A DNA stretch of 36,700 nt from an uncultured Lachnospiraceae bacterium (GTDB taxonomy: Bacteria > Bacillota > Clostridia > Lachnospirales > Lachnospiraceae), in contig CATKXR010000052.1 in the NCBI GenBank assembly GCA_949840805.1, forward strand, positions 1-36,700. The letters run 5' to 3'. Positions 33,796 to 36,700 of this stretch are shown here, piece after piece. The position numbers and the translations under genes were made by a program. Each line of letters starts with the position of its first letter. Within the stretch, counting starts at the first letter, position 1. A model generated the notes under the pieces. That model was given only the letters and a program-made list of their open reading frames with translations. It had not been told where the DNA came from and ran no database searches.

Positions 33796-34279
33796 GCCAG
33801 AAAAAAGTTGCTCGTCCTATTTGGCAAATTTCAAAATGCGATGGTGTAGGGAGTGGAAGGGAAAGTTTTCTGCCCCGCCGGTTGCCAAAATCCTATTTCC
33901 CGGATTACTAAGGCAAAAGAAAATTTGAAAAGTCCACGTTCAGCAGGTAGCTGGCAGCCTTTCAAAAGTATCTTTAGCGGAAAGGAAAAAAGACCACAAA
34001 CAGCGGACTGAAAGCCCTCCCCTCTTTTCCTTTCCACTCATATCCAGAAACTGCTCCTTTGTTTTTCTCTGTCTATAAGATTTTGTTAGAGTGGGACCTT
34101 CTGGGCGGTTCACCATGAACCCCTCCTGGGTTCACAACGGAAGCAACAGCGGCACAAAGTGGTTCCTGATACTGCATTTTCCTTTCCAGACACCACAATC
34201 AGAAAGGCAGACTTCTCCCCTGGCGGGTTTCAACGGTTGACTGCAGAAATAGTTTCACTCTTTTGCAGCAAATGCCTCT
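33796..34279. other. Gene-free stretch between sigma remnant and transfer genes
   Basis: About 480 bases in which I see no supported gene. It holds a TGAACCC/GGGTTCA inverted repeat near 34113-34131 and a GGTTCAC direct repeat in the same place. It probably contains more eroded element DNA, as the preceding remnant does. Confidence 0.45.
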
Positions 34280-34534
34280 TTAAAGAATGATATATAAATT
34301 CGAAGTATGGCTGCCGTTCTCCCGATACCGGAATTCCTTCCTCAGATACCCTGCGCCGACAAGGTCGTTCAGGGCGCGTTTTATAGTGCTGCGGGACATC
34401 CCCAGTTCCCTGGCCATGGTAGGGATGGCAGGCCAGCAGCTTTTATCCTGGTCTGCCCGGTCATGGAGATACATATAAACTGCCACTGCCCGGTGGGGCA
34501 GTCCAGAAGCGTAGATGGATTCAAAGTATCCCAT
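34280..34534 (-). CDS. Winged-helix/HTH protein of the transfer region
   Basis: An 84-residue protein. It has a helix-turn-helix at about 35-65 (CWPAIPTMARELGMSRSTIK, then RALNDLVGAGYLRK), like the replication-initiator-type or GntR-like winged helices of Gram-positive mobile elements. The first 30 residues (SIYASGLPHRAVAVYMYLHD) are a common helical lead-in for that type. AAGGAGGGG precedes the ATG. It is 13 bases after the VirD4-like gene on the same strand, so it is read with the conjugation genes and may regulate them or help element replication. Exact family unsure. Confidence 0.8.
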   Translation of the reverse strand: MGYFESIYASGLPHRAVAVYMYLHDRADQDKSCWPAIPTMARELGMSRSTIKRALNDLVGAGYLRKEFRYRENGSHTSNLYIIL

Positions 34535-34547
34535 ATCCCCTCCTTCT

Positions 34548-36368
34548 CTAATCCGTCCGCAGCGGCGGCCTGCCTGCGGGCCTGTGGGGCTGTAACGGCA
34601 CCGTCCGCTCTGTTACCTGTCCCTGCCCCATACCGCCGCTTGCAGGCGGTCCTGACGGCGCAGGCGGCTCCTCAAACTCTTCCAGGTCATCATCCATCCG
34701 CCTGCGCAGGATCTCCTGCTCCAGGGTCAGCCGGTCCGCATAAGAGACTGCTCTCGCCGCATGCTGCTCCGCCACATATCCCTCTTCAAACTCAATCCCC
34801 CATTTAAAAAACAGGCGCAGCTCTGTCCGCATGGGATGGCATCCTGTTTTGGCCAGAATGAAATGTCCTTTGGGAAGGGATTTCAGTTCATCCGGGGTCA
34901 TCAGCGGGCGCTGGATCATTTGCAGACTCTGGCTGGGATCATTCTTCCCCCTGCTGATGGAGCCGGACAGCACTGTTTTATTTCCCAGAGCCTTTGACAG
35001 AACCTCCGCACTCTCTGAGTTGGGCGCAAAGCCTCCGAACAGGATGTCCTGACAGTTATCAATGATGATCTCGCTGCCCTCTTTTCCATAGTTTTTCTGC
35101 AGCTGGGCAAAGGACTGGATGATGGGGACCATGCTGATGCGCCGGGAGCGGCCTGCAGAGAACAGCATCTCCAGGGACTCGATCTTGGGGATTGTTCCAA
35201 TCTCATCCCCAAAGATCACGACCCGGTTGGGGAGTTTCCCGCCATGCTCATCTGCGATGGACAGCATCTCCCGGTATATTTGCTGCAGGAACAGGCTGAC
35301 CATGAAATATTTTGTATTGTCCTCTTCCGGCAGTACGATAAAGATGGCTGACTTGGAATTACAAAAGGTCTCCGTGTCCATGGAACCGTCAAAGCACAGG
35401 ATCTGCTCCATCTCCGAATCCAGAAAAGCGTTCAGTCTGGACATGGCCGTGGAAAGTACAGAGGCCATGGCCTGGTCTGCGGTGTTCAGGGCGGCCCCGG
35501 CAAACCATTTGGCCTTATGCTCCGGAGGCAGCTTCTGCATCAGCAGCTGGAACTGGTTCTTTCCCTTTACCGGTGAGGGAGCCAGTAAGTCCTGGATGAG
35601 CTTGAACACGCTGACGATGTGCCGCTGTTCCTTTGGACAGTATTCCGCGATCAACAGCAGCACACTGGTCAGGAGCCCTTCTGCCGCGTCATAAAAAAAT
35701 GCGTTCTGTCCATAGCTGGAGGAGTCTGCCCCGGAGCTGATGATGGTCTTGGCTGTGATCTTGGCATATTTTTCTGCTCTGGCCTTGTATGCCAGATTCT
35801 CCGGATCCTCCAGCCACAAATCCATGTATTTGTTTACCATGCTCAGAATATTGTCTCCATCGGATCGGATAGGATTCCGCAGATCCAGAATGGATATCTT
35901 GTAGCCATAGTATTTTTCTGCGATCCCCGCATAGTTCCGGAACAGGTCTCCCTTGGTATCCGTACAGAGAAAACTCATACCACTGGCGCAGGCATATTCA
36001 ATACAGGGATAGAGAAAGTTCGCCGTTTTGCCGACACCGGCAGCGCCGATCATCAGAAGATGGATGTCGCCGGAATCAATCAGGGCCGTGACACCGCTAT
36101 GGGAAAACTTTCCGCCCACCACGATTCCCTGAGTCTCCGGCAGGTTCTTTCCCTGCCTCCACAGCTTCGGTTCGTATGGGACATGGGAGTAGATCTTTTT
36201 GATCTCCATATCTGTGGCGAAACGGGCGGTCCCGTACTGCCCGTCTCCAACCGTCTTGGATTTGATCCCGTCCAGATTGTAGTGGCTGGACAGGAAGGTG
36301 ACCAGCCCCAGCAGGGCGAACATCCCCAGGCCCGCGCATACCAGGATTATGATCTGTGTGGTCTGCAT
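34548..36368 (-). CDS. VirD4/TraG-type conjugation coupling protein
   Basis: A 606-residue type IV coupling protein. One N-terminal membrane helix (about 5-28), Walker A GAAGVGKT (108-115), Walker B near VVIFGDEIGT (about 383-392), and the family segment QSFAQLQKNYGKEGSEIIID with DCQ-like DNCQDILFGG. It should link the relaxase-DNA complex to the transfer channel and hydrolyse ATP. AGGAG precedes the ATG at 36368; a GTG six bases upstream is less likely. The proline-rich C-terminal tail (about 560-606) is variable. The gene marks the conjugative part of the element, with the TOPRIM gene upstream and a winged-helix gene downstream. Confidence 0.93.
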   Translation of the reverse strand: MQTTQIIILVCAGLGMFALLGLVTFLSSHYNLDGIKSKTVGDGQYGTARFATDMEIKKIYSHVPYEPKLWRQGKNLPETQGIVVGGKFSHSGVTALIDSGDIHLLMIGAAGVGKTANFLYPCIEYACASGMSFLCTDTKGDLFRNYAGIAEKYYGYKISILDLRNPIRSDGDNILSMVNKYMDLWLEDPENLAYKARAEKYAKITAKTIISSGADSSSYGQNAFFYDAAEGLLTSVLLLIAEYCPKEQRHIVSVFKLIQDLLAPSPVKGKNQFQLLMQKLPPEHKAKWFAGAALNTADQAMASVLSTAMSRLNAFLDSEMEQILCFDGSMDTETFCNSKSAIFIVLPEEDNTKYFMVSLFLQQIYREMLSIADEHGGKLPNRVVIFGDEIGTIPKIESLEMLFSAGRSRRISMVPIIQSFAQLQKNYGKEGSEIIIDNCQDILFGGFAPNSESAEVLSKALGNKTVLSGSISRGKNDPSQSLQMIQRPLMTPDELKSLPKGHFILAKTGCHPMRTELRLFFKWGIEFEEGYVAEQHAARAVSYADRLTLEQEILRRRMDDDLEEFEEPPAPSGPPASGGMGQGQVTERTVPLQPHRPAGRPPLRTD

Positions 36369-36440
36369 TTTCACACTCCTCTCTTAATGTGTCAACAAGC
36401 ACGATTTATTCGCTGTCATAGTTCCTCGCTGCAACAGAAA

Positions 36441-36700
36441 TTATAAGGCCATCTGCAGCATCCGTTCTTCCGTCATCTCCGGAGGCGGCTTTTCCTCTGC
36501 CGGTACCGCCTCCATCCCGTGCATGGCCTTGATGTCCTCATTCCAGTCCTTCCATGTGGACAGTTCCATCCTCACATCCGGATACCCTGCCTCTGCCAGA
36601 CTTTCCTGTATCCGTTCCGCCGCCTTCATCCCTGCAAGATCATGGTCTAAACACAGATGGACCTTTTTCAGCTCTGGATGATCCTGCAGCAGCTGGAACA
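36441..36700 (-). CDS. C-terminal end of a TOPRIM-domain mobilisation protein
   Basis: The frame continues past the right edge. The visible 86 codons begin near FQLLQDHPELKKVHLCLDHD and go on LAGMKAAERIQESLAEAG, then an acidic tail. LCLDHDLAG matches the second acidic motif of a TOPRIM fold, as in the DUF3991/TOPRIM proteins of Tn1549-like and related conjugative elements. Such proteins probably act on DNA during mobilisation, primase-like or nuclease-like. It lies 72 bases before the VirD4-like gene on the same strand. The N-terminal part is outside the window, so the full domain set is unknown. Confidence 0.7.
   Translation of the reverse strand, partial: FQLLQDHPELKKVHLCLDHDLAGMKAAERIQESLAEAGYPDVRMELSTWKDWNEDIKAMHGMEAVPAEEKPPPEMTEERMLQMAL

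Noticed and set aside
33831..34037. A 68-codon minus-strand frame.
   Set aside because: No ribosome site and no recognisable motif; lies in what looks like eroded element DNA.

Overview
The window looks like the accessory (cargo) part of an integrative and conjugative element, or a stack of mobile modules, from a gut Clostridia species. Lachnospiraceae is the best guess. This rests on the strong AGGAGG ribosome binding sites, moderate GC, small conjugative-element sigma-like regulators, a VirD4/TraG coupling protein beside a TOPRIM-containing protein, choline-binding-type wall repeats and strictly fermentative, flavin-based redox genes. Species is inference only; no rRNA or complete tRNA gene is visible.

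Layout. (1) 1-1.9 kb: two overlapping minus-strand sigma-like genes, a divergent XRE repressor and a receiver-less winged-helix regulator. (2) 1.95-7.3 kb: an OmpR/HisKA two-component pair, a secreted wall-binding repeat protein, the C-terminal stump of a PTS EIIA gene, an exported flavodoxin carrying wall repeats, and a frameshifted flavodoxin relic. (3) 7.6-12.4 kb: a Tn554-like transposition module with three tyrosine recombinases, all with complete catalytic sets, plus a TnpC/DUF6262-type protein. Upstream on the same strand (12.5-14.5 kb) lie two unknown genes, a serine-recombinase-like protein lacking the catalytic serine, and a MazF/PemK-type toxin with no recognisable antitoxin. (4) 14.6-16.6 kb: leader-like DNA with hairpins and tiny ORFs, a small sigma-like factor and a second receiver-less winged-helix regulator.

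(5) 16.75-23.4 kb: an FMN-reductase-like flavoprotein, then a beta-glucoside operon read right to left: PTS EIIBC, 6-phospho-beta-glucosidase, RpiR regulator, EIIA, and a MATE exporter as the last gene. A sigma-A-like promoter with an 18-bp dyad just downstream precedes it. (6) 23.4-33.5 kb: a redox block. Eight tightly packed minus-strand genes (cupin, SDR, Fe-alcohol dehydrogenase, lipoprotein flavodoxin, EFR1 flavodoxin-ferredoxin, aldo/keto reductase, iron-sulfur-flavoprotein-like reductase, CMD-family protein) run from one promoter near 29.8 kb. A plus-strand LysR gene is followed by a second aldo/keto reductase and a second SDR; a 9-bp dyad sits about 65 bases before the predicted start of that pair. 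Between the two arms lies a divergent XRE/Spo0A-C-like pair whose operator-like palindromes overlap a strong promoter. (7) 33.54-36.7 kb: conjugative-element DNA returns abruptly with a frameshifted sigma-factor remnant, then a winged-helix protein, VirD4 and the end of a TOPRIM protein.

The cargo seems to offer beta-glucoside use and reductive detoxification of carbonyl or quinone-like compounds, with an unusual number of flavodoxin-fold proteins (five intact, one broken), two of them predicted to act outside the membrane. All functions are read from sequence motifs; no search was run.
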